Source: Candidatus Heimdallarchaeota archaeon
Lineage (GTDB): Archaea; Asgardarchaeota; Heimdallarchaeia; JABLTI01
Assembly (NCBI GenBank): GCA_030614005.1
Contig: JAUWKS010000034.1
Location: 1-34,531, forward strand
Direction: 5' to 3'
DNA: 34,531 nt
Positions 7,563 through 16,272 of the stretch are shown in pieces (the first letter of the stretch is position 1; the number at the start of each line of letters is the position of its first letter). Under the pieces are notes generated by a model. The model did not search any database. It saw only the letters and a list, made by a program, of their open reading frames with translations, and was not told the DNA's origin. The translations under genes were made by a program, and so were the position numbers.

Positions 7563-8596
7563 AGTTTTTTCCTCAATAAAACAAATTCTCTACCTGGTTT
7601 GCCACCAAATCGTTTTGCTAATAATTGTGGTGGAAGATTTGTCTTCATAATAATGGAACCTTCAACATATTGATAATTCTTTTTTAGTAGATTTTCCATT
7701 AGCACACTGCTCATTGCAGAGGCAATATTTTTTTTATGGCTACTCGGTAATGTTCCTATAGATATTATTCTCGCCCTGTCTATTTTTCCTTCTTTTACTT
7801 TCTGATAATAATCTGGTGCACAAATTATAAACCCAATTGGTTCTCCACTATCTGTTTCCGCAATAATTACTAATTCATCATCCATTAGAGGCAAGAATGC
7901 TTTTACGTAAGCTGTATTTTCTTCCAGCGTTCGGGGAATATAGTCATATCTTTTTCCGAAAATTTTGTTCGTTAGGTAATGATAAATAGCTATTTCTTTC
8001 TCAAGGTTTGCTCTGTCAAAAGTGCGTATTTTCACTCCAGCTACTTCATATTTCTTCTCAAGATAGGTTTCTCGAGTATAAATAATAGATGTGATATTTA
8101 GATAGACTTTGAAACCATATTTCTTAAGATATTTAAAATAATAATCAGGATTGTGCGATGTTAAGAGTGTGTGAGGTTTATCGAACCCATTAACCAGTAA
8201 TCCAAAATATCGATTATCTAGTTTTGGTAAAATAATCTCTTTTACGTTTTCAATTCGAAAAATTTCAGCACAATAATCAAGAATTGATTTTAAAGATACG
8301 AATTCTCCTTCTAGAACTTCAATATAACATATCCAACCAATCTTGTTGTTTTTCTTGTCTTTTGCTTTTGGGTGTAAAATAGCCACTGCTCGAGCTAAAG
8401 GTTTATCATTTTCATTTAATGCAATTATTGGCCAGGTTCGAATCTCAGTTTTATTTGTCGAAAAATTAAATTGTTTCTTTATTTCTTCTGGATTCTCAGG
8501 AAACCATATTGGATCGTTTTTATAAATTTCAGAAGGGAGATTGAAGAAGTAATTTATATTTTCATCTTCAAGATTTTTAATTTCAACTATTTTCAT
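7559..8596 (-). CDS. GNAT-like acyltransferase, YghO-type
   Basis: 345 residues. The first half has features of the YghO-like group: an N-terminal YKNDPIWFPENPEE segment and the signature HNPDYYFKYLKKYGFK in the middle. The second half ends with an acetyltransferase-like strand-loop-helix (RIISIGTLPSSHKKNIASAM), where the SSHKKNIA loop would hold the CoA phosphate. It most likely transfers an acyl group from a thioester to an amine or alcohol; the acceptor cannot be told. It overlaps the ligase gene by 14 bases and the exporter gene by four. AAGG lies about eight bases before the ATG. The neighbouring ligase could supply its activated acyl donor. Confidence 0.7.
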   Translation of the reverse strand: MKIVEIKNLEDENINYFFNLPSEIYKNDPIWFPENPEEIKKQFNFSTNKTEIRTWPIIALNENDKPLARAVAILHPKAKDKKNNKIGWICYIEVLEGEFVSLKSILDYCAEIFRIENVKEIILPKLDNRYFGLLVNGFDKPHTLLTSHNPDYYFKYLKKYGFKVYLNITSIIYTRETYLEKKYEVAGVKIRTFDRANLEKEIAIYHYLTNKIFGKRYDYIPRTLEENTAYVKAFLPLMDDELVIIAETDSGEPIGFIICAPDYYQKVKEGKIDRARIISIGTLPSSHKKNIASAMSSVLMENLLKKNYQYVEGSIIMKTNLPPQLLAKRFGGKPGREFVLLRKKL

Positions 8597-9917
8597 TTTG
8601 GAACCTTCTAATTACTCGTATCAATTTCTTGGATCTAGGATTTCTCTCAGGTTTCTCCGTTGAGAATTCAACATTCCCTAGTTCAGCATTTAATTTCTCA
8701 ACCCAGAAATTTAGATTCTCAATGATTTTCTTTTCAATAGCCTCTCTGTTCTTTTCACTCTTCAAGACGATTCTAATTTCTATTTTATCCATTGCTTTCT
8801 GGATTGCTTGATATTCTTCTATTTCCTGAGAAGCTTGATTTATCGACCTTCTCACATAATCTGGAAAAAGATAGCTTATTTCTCCATTACTGTTTTGCAG
8901 ATGGAAGATATCATCAGAGCGCCCGTGAATTTTTTCAATAACTCTAAAACAAGAACCACAGTTGCATTTTGCTTCTTGCAACTCAATGATGTCATTCATC
9001 TCATAACGGATAATTGGTTGGGTTGTTCGGTATAGATCTGTAATGAGCAAATTTTTTGCATTCCCTATTTTATCACCTACATCTAACGTTTCAATGAGTA
9101 AAACATCTTCATTTAGATGTAAGCTACCACATCTACAAGTTGAAGCAATAAAACCCTCAGCACCTTGATAAATTTCTACGATAGGTACTTCATAAATTTC
9201 TTCCAACTTCTCTCGAGTAGCTTTTGATAGTACTTCTGCATAAGAAATAACTGCCTTAATAGGATGGTCAATTTGATCCTTCTTACCGCTAATGATTACT
9301 AATAAAGATGGGGGACCAGAAAGAATGTTTAATTTCTTGGAGTTGATGAGTTTAATTATTTCTTCAACAGATAAAGTATAATCAATGTAAACTAAATGAA
9401 TGCCAAAATTACTTATTTCATTAAAAGTAGGGTTATTTCTACGAAGAGCAAAAAGAATTCTTCTATTTTTAACTGATTTTGGAATACCATTTCTAGAGAA
9501 CAATAAACAATTGTACAAATCGCTTTCATTTTGAGAAAGAACGGTGAGAGCTTTATTCCCAGAAGTGCCTGAAGAAAGTCCTATAGAATATTCTCCTTGA
9601 AACCTTGAGTATTGTCCTTTCTTTTCTTGAGCAATTGTGTAAGCAACTAAATCTTCTTTCCGTAAATTTCTAGTATTGATCAAATCGAAATTGTCCATCA
9701 TTTCACTTTTAGTCATTATTGGTATTTGTTCAAGTGAGATTTCATCCGAACCGGAAAAAAGATTAGCATAATATTCAGAATTCTTTCGACTAAATTCGAT
9801 TATTTTTTTCAATTGTTTTTTTTGATGTGCTTCTAGTTTCTCTCTATTCCATTTGTAGAATTGTTGTTGCAGTTTTCGTATATTGAATAATTTCTGAATA
9901 ATGTTCATTTTAGACAT
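8583..9917 (-). CDS. Adenylate-forming ligase, PaaK/CapK (F390 synthetase-like) family
   Basis: About 444 residues. The AMP-binding P-loop LSSGTSGNK is near residues 114-122; later come YQGAEG and the TDLYRTTQPIIRYEMNDI stretch with the RY.xxD motif of phenylacetate-CoA ligase relatives. Two cysteine pairs (CRCG, CNCGSC) resemble the zinc site seen in this family. The enzyme should activate a carboxylate as an acyl-adenylate and pass it to CoA or another thiol; the substrate is unknown. The frame is open to a TTG at 9950 overlapping the previous gene, but ATG 9917 or ATG 9908 (the latter with GTGAT seven bases before it) fit the family start better. It lies between a GPH symporter and a GNAT acyltransferase in the same overlapping operon. 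Confidence 0.85.
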   Translation of the reverse strand: MSKMNIIQKLFNIRKLQQQFYKWNREKLEAHQKKQLKKIIEFSRKNSEYYANLFSGSDEISLEQIPIMTKSEMMDNFDLINTRNLRKEDLVAYTIAQEKKGQYSRFQGEYSIGLSSGTSGNKALTVLSQNESDLYNCLLFSRNGIPKSVKNRRILFALRRNNPTFNEISNFGIHLVYIDYTLSVEEIIKLINSKKLNILSGPPSLLVIISGKKDQIDHPIKAVISYAEVLSKATREKLEEIYEVPIVEIYQGAEGFIASTCRCGSLHLNEDVLLIETLDVGDKIGNAKNLLITDLYRTTQPIIRYEMNDIIELQEAKCNCGSCFRVIEKIHGRSDDIFHLQNSNGEISYLFPDYVRRSINQASQEIEEYQAIQKAMDKIEIRIVLKSEKNREAIEKKIIENLNFWVEKLNAELGNVEFSTEKPERNPRSKKLIRVIRRFQNENS

Positions 9918-9936
9918 CACACATTTTCTGTTATGG

Positions 9937-11355
9937 TTATATTTCACCAAAATCTGCTTTTGTATTAAGCTGTTGGAATACTGATTTGGTTATACCGTAA
10001 AATTGTAAAATTACAATTGCAATGATAAGAAAAATGCTGGGAAGAAGTCCAAATGAAAATCTAATGCCAAGTATTGCTGTATCTGGTTGTGATGGAAGTT
10101 CTGCATCATAGTTAAACACCTTCAAAATACCACCCAAGATTAAAAATGCAACAGCTAAACCAAGTTGATGAAATGTCATCCAAAAACCAAAGAAGATGGA
10201 TTCATGTCGTTCACCCGTCTTATGTTCGTAGTAGTTTACCAAATCAGGTACAAGTGAATATGGAATTAATAGATAGGAGGACATAAAGATGCCTAACAAA
10301 CCACAGCAAATATAGAATAATATTTTAGATCCTTCACTAATAGCAAATCCCGTAGGAACGAGTACAACAACCATTAATACAATGCCAATAAGTAATAGAC
10401 GCCTTTTATCAAATTTCTTGGAAAACAAACTCCATATAGGTATCATCAAAGCTGAAACTGCAATATAGATGGCTAAACCAATGGTACTTATACTTGCATC
10501 ACCAAGAACATGTTCAGCAAAATAAGGCAAAGCTGCTATTAAACAACCAGTACCAATAGCTCCGAAGAATTTCATTCCTAAAAGAATGAGCACGTTTTTC
10601 TCTTTCAAAATAACGAGATACTGTTTAAATGAATAATCAGCAATTCTATGGTCCTGTTGCTTTTCTCCATTGTCAGCTTCTACTTTTCCATCATCAATGT
10701 ATTCCTCAGTTATTTCAGAAAAAATACCGAGTGGTTTACTTTCAAATAAATCTTCGACTCCTTTAGTACTTAAAGCTGCAACAATAAGCGAAATTGCAGT
10801 GAAAACTCCAAAGCTTATAGCCATTAAACGAAGTCCTAGCAACTCATTCTGAAAATTTGAGATAAACAAAGCCACTGTTCCCCCAAAAATTGTTCCAATA
10901 GTTGAAAGAATAGCTCTTATGCCTGTTATTTGAGTTCGTTCATCGTAATCTTCAGACATTATTGGTACGAGGGACATATATGGGACTACACAGATAGAAT
11001 AAGTGGTTGCATATACTAGTAGAGCAAGAACTGCTAATGCAAATTGATACCATTGACCGATTGATTGTGGGATTAACCACAATAAAATAAAACTGATGCC
11101 AAAGGGAATTGCTCCAAATAGAATATACACTCTTTTCTTGCCGAATCGAGATCGGGTTCGATCACTGATAATACCCATAATCGGATCATTCATACCGTCC
11201 CAGAGTTTTCCGATGAAAATTGCTAAACCTGCAAGAAATGGATCCATCATAACAATATCTGTTAGAAAATACATGAAATAAAATCCAACAGCAAAATATG
11301 ATATGGATACTCCCATATCACCTAGTCCATAACCAATCTTATTACGTAATTTCAA
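9937..11355 (-). CDS. GPH-family cation symporter (MelB-like MFS)
   Basis: 472 residues, about twelve helices. The N terminus is diagnostic for the glycoside-pentoside-hexuronide:cation symporter family: GYGLGDMGVSI, FLTDIV, KLWDGMNDPIMGIISDRTRS and GKKRVYILFGAIPFG. The central loop (about 205-240) is unusually long, charged and acidic. Members couple uptake of sugars, or in animals lysophospholipids (MFSD2A), to Na+ or H+. The start is TTG at 11355, supported by GAGTGAT six bases upstream. It is the first gene of the operon ending at 6282, so it probably imports the compound the ligase and acyltransferase modify; whether that is a sugar, an acid or a lipid cannot be decided from sequence. 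Confidence 0.88.
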   Translation of the reverse strand: MKLRNKIGYGLGDMGVSISYFAVGFYFMYFLTDIVMMDPFLAGLAIFIGKLWDGMNDPIMGIISDRTRSRFGKKRVYILFGAIPFGISFILLWLIPQSIGQWYQFALAVLALLVYATTYSICVVPYMSLVPIMSEDYDERTQITGIRAILSTIGTIFGGTVALFISNFQNELLGLRLMAISFGVFTAISLIVAALSTKGVEDLFESKPLGIFSEITEEYIDDGKVEADNGEKQQDHRIADYSFKQYLVILKEKNVLILLGMKFFGAIGTGCLIAALPYFAEHVLGDASISTIGLAIYIAVSALMIPIWSLFSKKFDKRRLLLIGIVLMVVVLVPTGFAISEGSKILFYICCGLLGIFMSSYLLIPYSLVPDLVNYYEHKTGERHESIFFGFWMTFHQLGLAVAFLILGGILKVFNYDAELPSQPDTAILGIRFSFGLLPSIFLIIAIVILQFYGITKSVFQQLNTKADFGEI

Positions 11356-11486
11356 ATAACTATCACTCGCATCAAATTTGTTATGCTTATTTGAATTGAA
11401 TATCTTCTTAAAATTTGTGTGAAAATACTGGATGATTAAATTTTCTTAGGAAAATATAGAAACAAAAAAAGGAAATTGAGAATATT

Positions 11487-11514
11487 CTGAGTAAATCTTT
11501 TTGATTTTACTCAG
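11487..11514 (-). terminator. Perfect 9-bp hairpin terminator of the acidic protein gene
   Basis: CTGAGTAAA (11487-11495) and TTTACTCAG (11506-11514) pair perfectly around a ten-base loop, eight bases past the stop codon at 11522. On the minus strand a T run follows (complement of 11463-11469), as in an intrinsic terminator. Confidence 0.55.
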
Positions 11515-11521
11515 AGATTTC

Positions 11522-11929
11522 TTACTTTTCATCCTCTTCTTCTTTCTTTTCTTCCTCTGTTTCTTCGAAAACCTCTTCAATAATTTCATTTCGTAAATTA
11601 TACATTACTTCGTAGGTTTTTTCGATTATTTCAGAGAGCAGTTCTGCTAATTCCTTCTTGGCATTTTTAGTAACAACTCGAGCCAATTTCTCTCCGAGGA
11701 TCATTTTCTCTACTTCGGTCATATCATCTTTAACTTGTTTACTAATTAGTTTTACAACTTTCTCTTCGACAGATTTCTTCAATGAACCACTTAATGCTTC
11801 AATCTTTTCTTCAGAAATAAGTCCATCTAATCCGTCTTTTATTTCTTCATCTATCTCATCCATTACTTCATCGTACAGAGTTTTACCAAGATCTGTAAGT
11901 TGAATTTCATTCGTTTCTTCGTCTGACAT
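11522..11929 (-). CDS. Small acidic helical protein, unknown function
   Basis: 135 residues, almost entirely Glu, Lys, Asp, Leu and Ile in helical heptad-like spacing, with a Glu/Lys-only tail. There is no signal peptide, Cys or recognisable domain. The first part (IQLTDLGKTLYDEVMDEIDEEI) resembles the end of a winged-helix domain but is too short to claim. GTGAT lies five bases before the ATG and a clear hairpin follows the stop, so it is probably a real single-gene unit. Coiled-coil or protein-binding behaviour is likely; no function can be assigned. Confidence 0.65.
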   Translation of the reverse strand: MSDEETNEIQLTDLGKTLYDEVMDEIDEEIKDGLDGLISEEKIEALSGSLKKSVEEKVVKLISKQVKDDMTEVEKMILGEKLARVVTKNAKKELAELLSEIIEKTYEVMYNLRNEIIEEVFEETEEEKKEEEDEK

Positions 11930-12057
11930 ATCGAATCACTTGACTGAAATATGATACTCTTTTTAATAAACGTTCTTCTATTTGAATAATAAATAATTGT
12001 TGAATTAGGGATTAATTTTTAACCCATTTTCTAACACAAATAGAATCGAAAATCAAT

Positions 12058-12091
12058 AAAATTATTATAATTCAGTGACTCATCTAATGAT
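12058..12091 (+). promoter_or_regulatory. TATA box close to the start, short-leader promoter
   Basis: ATTATTATAATT (12061-12072) is centred about 26 bases before ATG 12092 with no Shine-Dalgarno sequence between. This geometry predicts a leaderless or near-leaderless transcript. Confidence 0.4.
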
Positions 12092-12712
12092 ATGAAAAAG
12101 AAAACAAAAATTTTTCTCGGAATCTTTATTCCGGTGATTATTATTGGTGCAGGAATTGGCGGAATACAACTCGCAATATTTATTCGAGATAAAATGATAG
12201 CCAATTTGGATGCTCCTCTAATTGATTTTCCTGTAGAGAATACTGATTGTATTCATATTATTTGGGGATATGGTGATCAAGGGGGAGATTTTCATAACGG
12301 CATAGACTATGGTTGTAATACTTCAGTAAATATTGTCGCTTGGTGTGATATGGTAGTTGAGGATATAACAACATTCTACAATGAGGCTGGTGGTCATTGG
12401 CAAACAAATGTTATGCTCAAATTCAATAAACGATTTACTTTTGTTTGTGCATTTGAACCTTGGGCTTTAAATGAAACATTTGCTAATATTCAAAGAGATG
12501 CAATAAATTTCGAAGTTGGTCAAACAATTCAGAGGGGAGAAATATTAGGTGAGCTTCTCTATCAGGGGTCAGGAACACACATTCACTTTGGAATGTATGA
12601 TCAAAACGAAGCTGTTTGTGCATATCATTTCTACACAGAAACGGCAAAATCTATTTTCGATCCATTATGGGATCAATACGGTTATGGTGACGACAATTGG
12701 TATACTAATTAA
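12092..12712 (+). CDS. Membrane-anchored M23-like (LytM-fold) protein
   Basis: 206 residues. KKK followed by a hydrophobic helix at about 8-31 gives an N-terminal anchor with the rest outside. The extracellular part has the zinc-ligand pattern of M23 endopeptidases: FHNGIDYG with His68 and Asp72, and GTHIHFG with His163 and His165; QTIQRGEILGE before it matches the glycine-containing turns of the LytM/duplicated hybrid fold. All four canonical metal/catalytic positions are present, so an active metalloprotease is possible. M23 enzymes normally cut glycyl bonds in peptidoglycan or proteins; an archaeon has no murein, so the target may be a surface or foreign protein. The five Cys after the anchor (53, 75, 85, 119 and one near the end) suggest disulfides. 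Confidence 0.75.
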   Translation: MKKKTKIFLGIFIPVIIIGAGIGGIQLAIFIRDKMIANLDAPLIDFPVENTDCIHIIWGYGDQGGDFHNGIDYGCNTSVNIVAWCDMVVEDITTFYNEAGGHWQTNVMLKFNKRFTFVCAFEPWALNETFANIQRDAINFEVGQTIQRGEILGELLYQGSGTHIHFGMYDQNEAVCAYHFYTETAKSIFDPLWDQYGYGDDNWYTN

Positions 12713-12780
12713 AAGTAGATTTTTCGAAGAAAATAAATAAGAACTAGTATGATTTTGGTAGCATAAGAGGAGAATGAAAA

Positions 12781-13788
12781 TTGAAAACAACAGATCCCAA
12801 TGTAATTCTGAAGCCAGCGACCGCTTTATTTAATACATTAGGTGAAAAGATCAAACAAATTTCATTTTTAGGAAAAGGAGAAGGTTCTGCTGTTTTCAAG
12901 ATAGAAACATTTGAAAAAACCTATTGTTTGAAAACTGCTCTTTTCCCGGAACGCACTCAGAAGGTTCTCTCTGAGGCTCAAATTCGACGAGATTTTATCG
13001 ATAAGGGTCTAACCTTTATACCTTATCCAATATTTTCCGATCAAAAATATTTCAAAAATGGGGCAGTTATTTATGATTTCATAGAAGGATCCCAAACTGT
13101 TTTTGACTCAAAAAGTACATTGTCTCAATTGGCAAGATATCTTGCAGATATTCATACATTGAAATTTAAAATTATCCCAAATGGACCTGATCAAATTTGG
13201 AACTACTATCATAGTCTAGAGCAAAGCATAAAATCAATTCAAGTTAACCAAGGTTATCTATTAAATGAAAGTATCAATCAAGCTTTCTCAAATGTGTTAG
13301 ATGAATATAAGAAACAGATAAACGATAATGTTGAATTATTTTCATTTGGAATTTCGAGCATCTTGCATGGAGATTTAAGTAATAATTTTATAACGGATAC
13401 TGAAGGGAAACTATGGCTTATTGATTGGGAAAATTCTGAATACGGCGACATAGTTGAAGAAATTTGTTTTTTCGTTTTTAATAACGATATTAAAGATAAT
13501 CTTCAAGATTTTTTCTATCAAGAATATCAAAAATATTTTCAACCTTCCAGTAAATTGAATTTTAAGAAAATGAGTGAATTCTATCTAAAAGTAGTTCCTA
13601 TATTCAATGTTTGTTGGGGGATAGATCAATTGCATACAAATTTGATTCATAAACTTGAACCAGAACGTAAATTAAAAGATATAATGAGTTCCGCAAGAAA
13701 TTGGGGACTATTTTTTTCAGAATCAACTACATCAATGATTATTCAAGGTGTAAAACAAATGACTGCAAAATTAACTAATAATCTTTGA
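12781..13788 (+). CDS. APH/choline-kinase-like phosphotransferase
   Basis: 335 residues with the kinase-like fold of aminoglycoside and choline phosphotransferases: a Gly-rich loop GKGEGSAVFK at 31-40, the Lys of TYCLKTA near 51, the Brenner-type loop HGDLSNNFI at 196-204 with Asp198, and LIDWENSEYGD with Asp215 as the metal-binding residue. The loop is one residue shorter than the usual HGDLxxxN. The substrate could be a sugar, amino alcohol or small metabolite; nothing nearby decides. The start is TTG 12781, directly after an in-frame stop and eight bases after GAGGAG, so it is well fixed. It probably forms a separate unit from the M23-like gene 68 bases upstream. Confidence 0.82.
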   Translation: MKTTDPNVILKPATALFNTLGEKIKQISFLGKGEGSAVFKIETFEKTYCLKTALFPERTQKVLSEAQIRRDFIDKGLTFIPYPIFSDQKYFKNGAVIYDFIEGSQTVFDSKSTLSQLARYLADIHTLKFKIIPNGPDQIWNYYHSLEQSIKSIQVNQGYLLNESINQAFSNVLDEYKKQINDNVELFSFGISSILHGDLSNNFITDTEGKLWLIDWENSEYGDIVEEICFFVFNNDIKDNLQDFFYQEYQKYFQPSSKLNFKKMSEFYLKVVPIFNVCWGIDQLHTNLIHKLEPERKLKDIMSSARNWGLFFSESTTSMIIQGVKQMTAKLTNNL

Positions 13789-13907
13789 AGTCATTTAATT
13801 TCAAAAATAGACGATATTTGTTTTAGCTATTAATAGATTCCAATTTTTGATACTCAATCATTTTAATGAAAAAAAATAATGAGATTTTTTCCCATCAATG
13901 CATGACT

Positions 13908-14405
13908 TTATTTCAGAAGTTTCTTTAAGGAAGCACCAAAATCTTTTGCTTCGTTCAATTCTTCTTCAGTTGGGTGCCCTTTTTCAAACGCACCTGAACC
14001 AAAACGGAAAATTCTAAATGCACCTTTAATTGCTAGTCGTTCTTTAGCAATCTCTAGTCCTTTCTCTGCTAGTATATTTTCCATTTGTTCAAAAGCGGCG
14101 TCTTTTATTGTTGGATCATCTGGGTTACCACCTTTTGGTGGATCATTCGGTGCTGATGAAGAAATGAACATTACAGCCTTCTTGCCTTTTACTTTACTAT
14201 TTTCTAAATCGGTAAAGTATTTCTTCCCTCCTGGACTAAGTTGTCCTGCAATAATCCATGTTCCTAAAACAATTAAATCATATTCTTGAAGGTCAGGTAT
14301 TTTTCTACTACTTACTACTTCTGCTCCAAGTCCTTCTGCTATGTTTATTGCTACTTTCTTAGTATTTCCCCCACGGGAATTATAGATGACTATCGATTTC
14401 TTCAT
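13908..14405 (-). CDS. Flavodoxin family protein
   Basis: 165 residues. It opens with the flavodoxin strand and FMN phosphate loop IVIYNSRGGNTKKVA, then DLIVLGTWIIAGQLSP and AVMFISSSAPNDPP at the places of the two other flavin-contacting loops. It should bind FMN and act as a small cytosolic electron carrier or quinone reductase-like protein. The frame continues upstream to ATG 14414 and TTG 14420; ATG 14405 (MKKSIVIY) is chosen because flavodoxins begin only two or three residues before the first strand. It stands alone, convergent with the phosphotransferase gene. Confidence 0.85.
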   Translation of the reverse strand: MKKSIVIYNSRGGNTKKVAINIAEGLGAEVVSSRKIPDLQEYDLIVLGTWIIAGQLSPGGKKYFTDLENSKVKGKKAVMFISSSAPNDPPKGGNPDDPTIKDAAFEQMENILAEKGLEIAKERLAIKGAFRIFRFGSGAFEKGHPTEEELNEAKDFGASLKKLLK

Positions 14406-14480
14406 AATTATCATAACCAATTAACTTTAGACTTTTAACAGTAAAAAGGTTCGCAAATTCAAAAGTAACAATTTCCTTCT

Positions 14481-14629
14481 ATTTTTCTTTGTAAAAACAA
14501 TTTTCTTAGAGTTGAAATAGATGTCAAAAAACTTATTAACAATTATACTTTTGTTCCAATGACTGATTAATCCTTCTTAGTACTTAATTTCAAGAAATGA
14601 AGTGAGGTATTGAACGAAGAGATTTTTTA
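14481..14629 (+). promoter_or_regulatory. Shared leader copy 1, upstream of the subtilisin gene
   Basis: About 145 bases here match 16115-16258 almost base for base, including tttctttgtaaaaacaa, gatgtcaaaaaacttatta, tttgttcca, ccttctt, tacttaattt and agtgaggtatt. CTTATTAA (14532-14539) is TATA-like; with a start about 25 bases on, the leader would be near 100 bases. The matching part extends well past the TATA box, so it may act as RNA or as operator DNA. GAGG (14645-14648) is the ribosome-binding site. Confidence 0.6.
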
Positions 14630-14658
14630 GACGATATATTAAACGAGGATGGTTACTA

Positions 14659-16020
14659 ATGAAAAAAGTATATTCAATACTTTTAATGATCTGCATAATT
14701 ACTCCTGGCTTTATTATGTTTACAAATACTGCCAGTAGTCAACCAACATTCTTCAATTCGCAGGAACTCTACGATAACAATGTTGAACCTATGTTAGCTG
14801 CTGAATTAGAAGCTTCTGCAGTAGACAATTACAAAGCATTGCCTAATGTCTCTCCATGGTGGGTTGACTTAGTTGATAAGGAAAATGTCGACAATGATGG
14901 AGAAGGCGTTTACATTGCTGTTTTAGATACGGGTCTACTAGATCTTTGGCCATTTTTCTTCTCACAAGGTAATATTGCTTGGGAACTTGGCAAAGGATTT
15001 ACACATGACGTTTCGTGGGATGATGAATATGGACTTGTGATGTCTGAACTAAGAGATGATCGCGGGTACATAACAGATTTAGCATCTGGTCATGGAACAC
15101 ATGTTACTAGTACAATAATTGGTTATAACTACAACAACTACTTCTACGTTGATGGAATCGCTCCCAAAGCAACGATTATACCAGTTCTAGTTCTAGATGC
15201 CTGGGAAGTAGATTCACCATATGGTGTTTTACAATTATCAGGCGGAACTGATGAAATGATATCAGCAGGTATTTATTATATCGCTGATTTAGCAGATGAA
15301 CTAGATGGTCCTGTGATTATCAACATGAGTCTTGGAGGTCCAAATCCAACTCCTATGATTGAGGAAGCAATAAATTATGCCATTGCAAATGGTGTTATTA
15401 TTGTTTGTTCCGCAGGAAATGAAGGAGAAGCTGGAATGGGCTATCCGGGTGCTTACGATCAAGTGATTTCCACTGCTGCGTGTGGCTGGACAGAGACATT
15501 ATACCGATCTTTCTGGACTGGTGAAGGATGGATATATGATGTCCCAGAAGAACTAAATGTTCCTGACGTATTCGGTAATGAATACCAAGTATACTTAGAA
15601 GACTTCAGTAGTAGACCAAATGCTGCATTAGGGCAAAAACATCATCAGTTAGATGTTATGGCACCTGGTGCTTGGATAGTTGGTCCTTACAAACTATCAT
15701 TCTCCTATGACGTTAGATATTATTATGTCTCAGGAACAAGCATGTCTGCCCCACATGTATCTGCAATTGCTGCATTGATTCTAGAAGATTATCCACATTT
15801 TGATCAAAAGGATATTGAACATATTCTTAAGATTGCTGCTGGTGGTGTAGGACAAAATATGCTTAGAGGATTTCCCAAGGAAGCAACAAATGTTTATGTT
15901 GCATATTATATTCCTGGTTACGTCTATCTTGTATCATGGGAACAACATGATTTTGGTAGAGGATTTTTGCAATGCGACGAAGCTATGTTCTATGCTGCAC
16001 ATTACAAAGTAGGTCATTAA
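14659..16020 (+). CDS. Secreted subtilisin-like serine protease (S8)
   Basis: 453 residues. A signal peptide of about 27 residues ends near NTASSQ. The catalytic triad is intact: Asp90 in VLDTG, His145 in GHGTHV and Ser361 in GTSMSAPH; the oxyanion Asn254 is in SAGNEG. The N-terminal pro-part before the catalytic domain is short (about 55 residues), and there is no C-terminal membrane anchor, so the enzyme should be released or held by others. The role is extracellular protein degradation or processing. The upstream leader is duplicated before the caspase-like gene at 16273, which points to shared control of the two proteases. Confidence 0.95.
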   Translation: MKKVYSILLMICIITPGFIMFTNTASSQPTFFNSQELYDNNVEPMLAAELEASAVDNYKALPNVSPWWVDLVDKENVDNDGEGVYIAVLDTGLLDLWPFFFSQGNIAWELGKGFTHDVSWDDEYGLVMSELRDDRGYITDLASGHGTHVTSTIIGYNYNNYFYVDGIAPKATIIPVLVLDAWEVDSPYGVLQLSGGTDEMISAGIYYIADLADELDGPVIINMSLGGPNPTPMIEEAINYAIANGVIIVCSAGNEGEAGMGYPGAYDQVISTAACGWTETLYRSFWTGEGWIYDVPEELNVPDVFGNEYQVYLEDFSSRPNAALGQKHHQLDVMAPGAWIVGPYKLSFSYDVRYYYVSGTSMSAPHVSAIAALILEDYPHFDQKDIEHILKIAAGGVGQNMLRGFPKEATNVYVAYYIPGYVYLVSWEQHDFGRGFLQCDEAMFYAAHYKVGH

Positions 16021-16037
16021 AAATAAATCTCAAAAAC

Positions 16038-16100
16038 TTAGTCATTCTTCATGACTAATCTCAAATTTGATTAGTGATGAAGAACATTTATCTTTTTTTT
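16038..16100 (+). terminator. Terminator with two competing hairpins
   Basis: TCTTCATGACTAATC (16046-16060) pairs with GATTAGTGATGAAGA (16069-16083) with one mismatch and an eight-base loop, and a T run follows at 16093-16101: a strong terminator shape. TTAGTCAT (16038-16045) also pairs perfectly with ATGACTAA (16051-16058), which excludes the larger stem. It sits right after the subtilisin stop codon. Confidence 0.65.
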
Positions 16101-16114
16101 TAAAAATCAACTAT

Positions 16115-16258
16115 ATTTTTTCTTTGTAAAAACAATTTCTTCGTGTTGAAACAGATGTCAAAAAACTTATTAATTATTATACATTTGTTCCACTGACCGA
16201 TTAGTCCTTCTTGATACTTAATTTCGAGGGAAGTGAGGTATTTCAGAAGAGATTTATT
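16115..16258 (+). promoter_or_regulatory. Shared leader copy 2, upstream of the caspase-like gene
   Basis: Second copy of the element at 14481-14629, in the same orientation and at about the same distance from its gene (last conserved block 15-30 bases before the start). The TATA-like CTTATTAA is at 16166-16173. GGAGGG (16259-16264), nine bases before ATG 16273, is the ribosome-binding site and lies outside the conserved part. Confidence 0.6.
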
Positions 16259-16272
16259 GGAGGGTTAATGAG

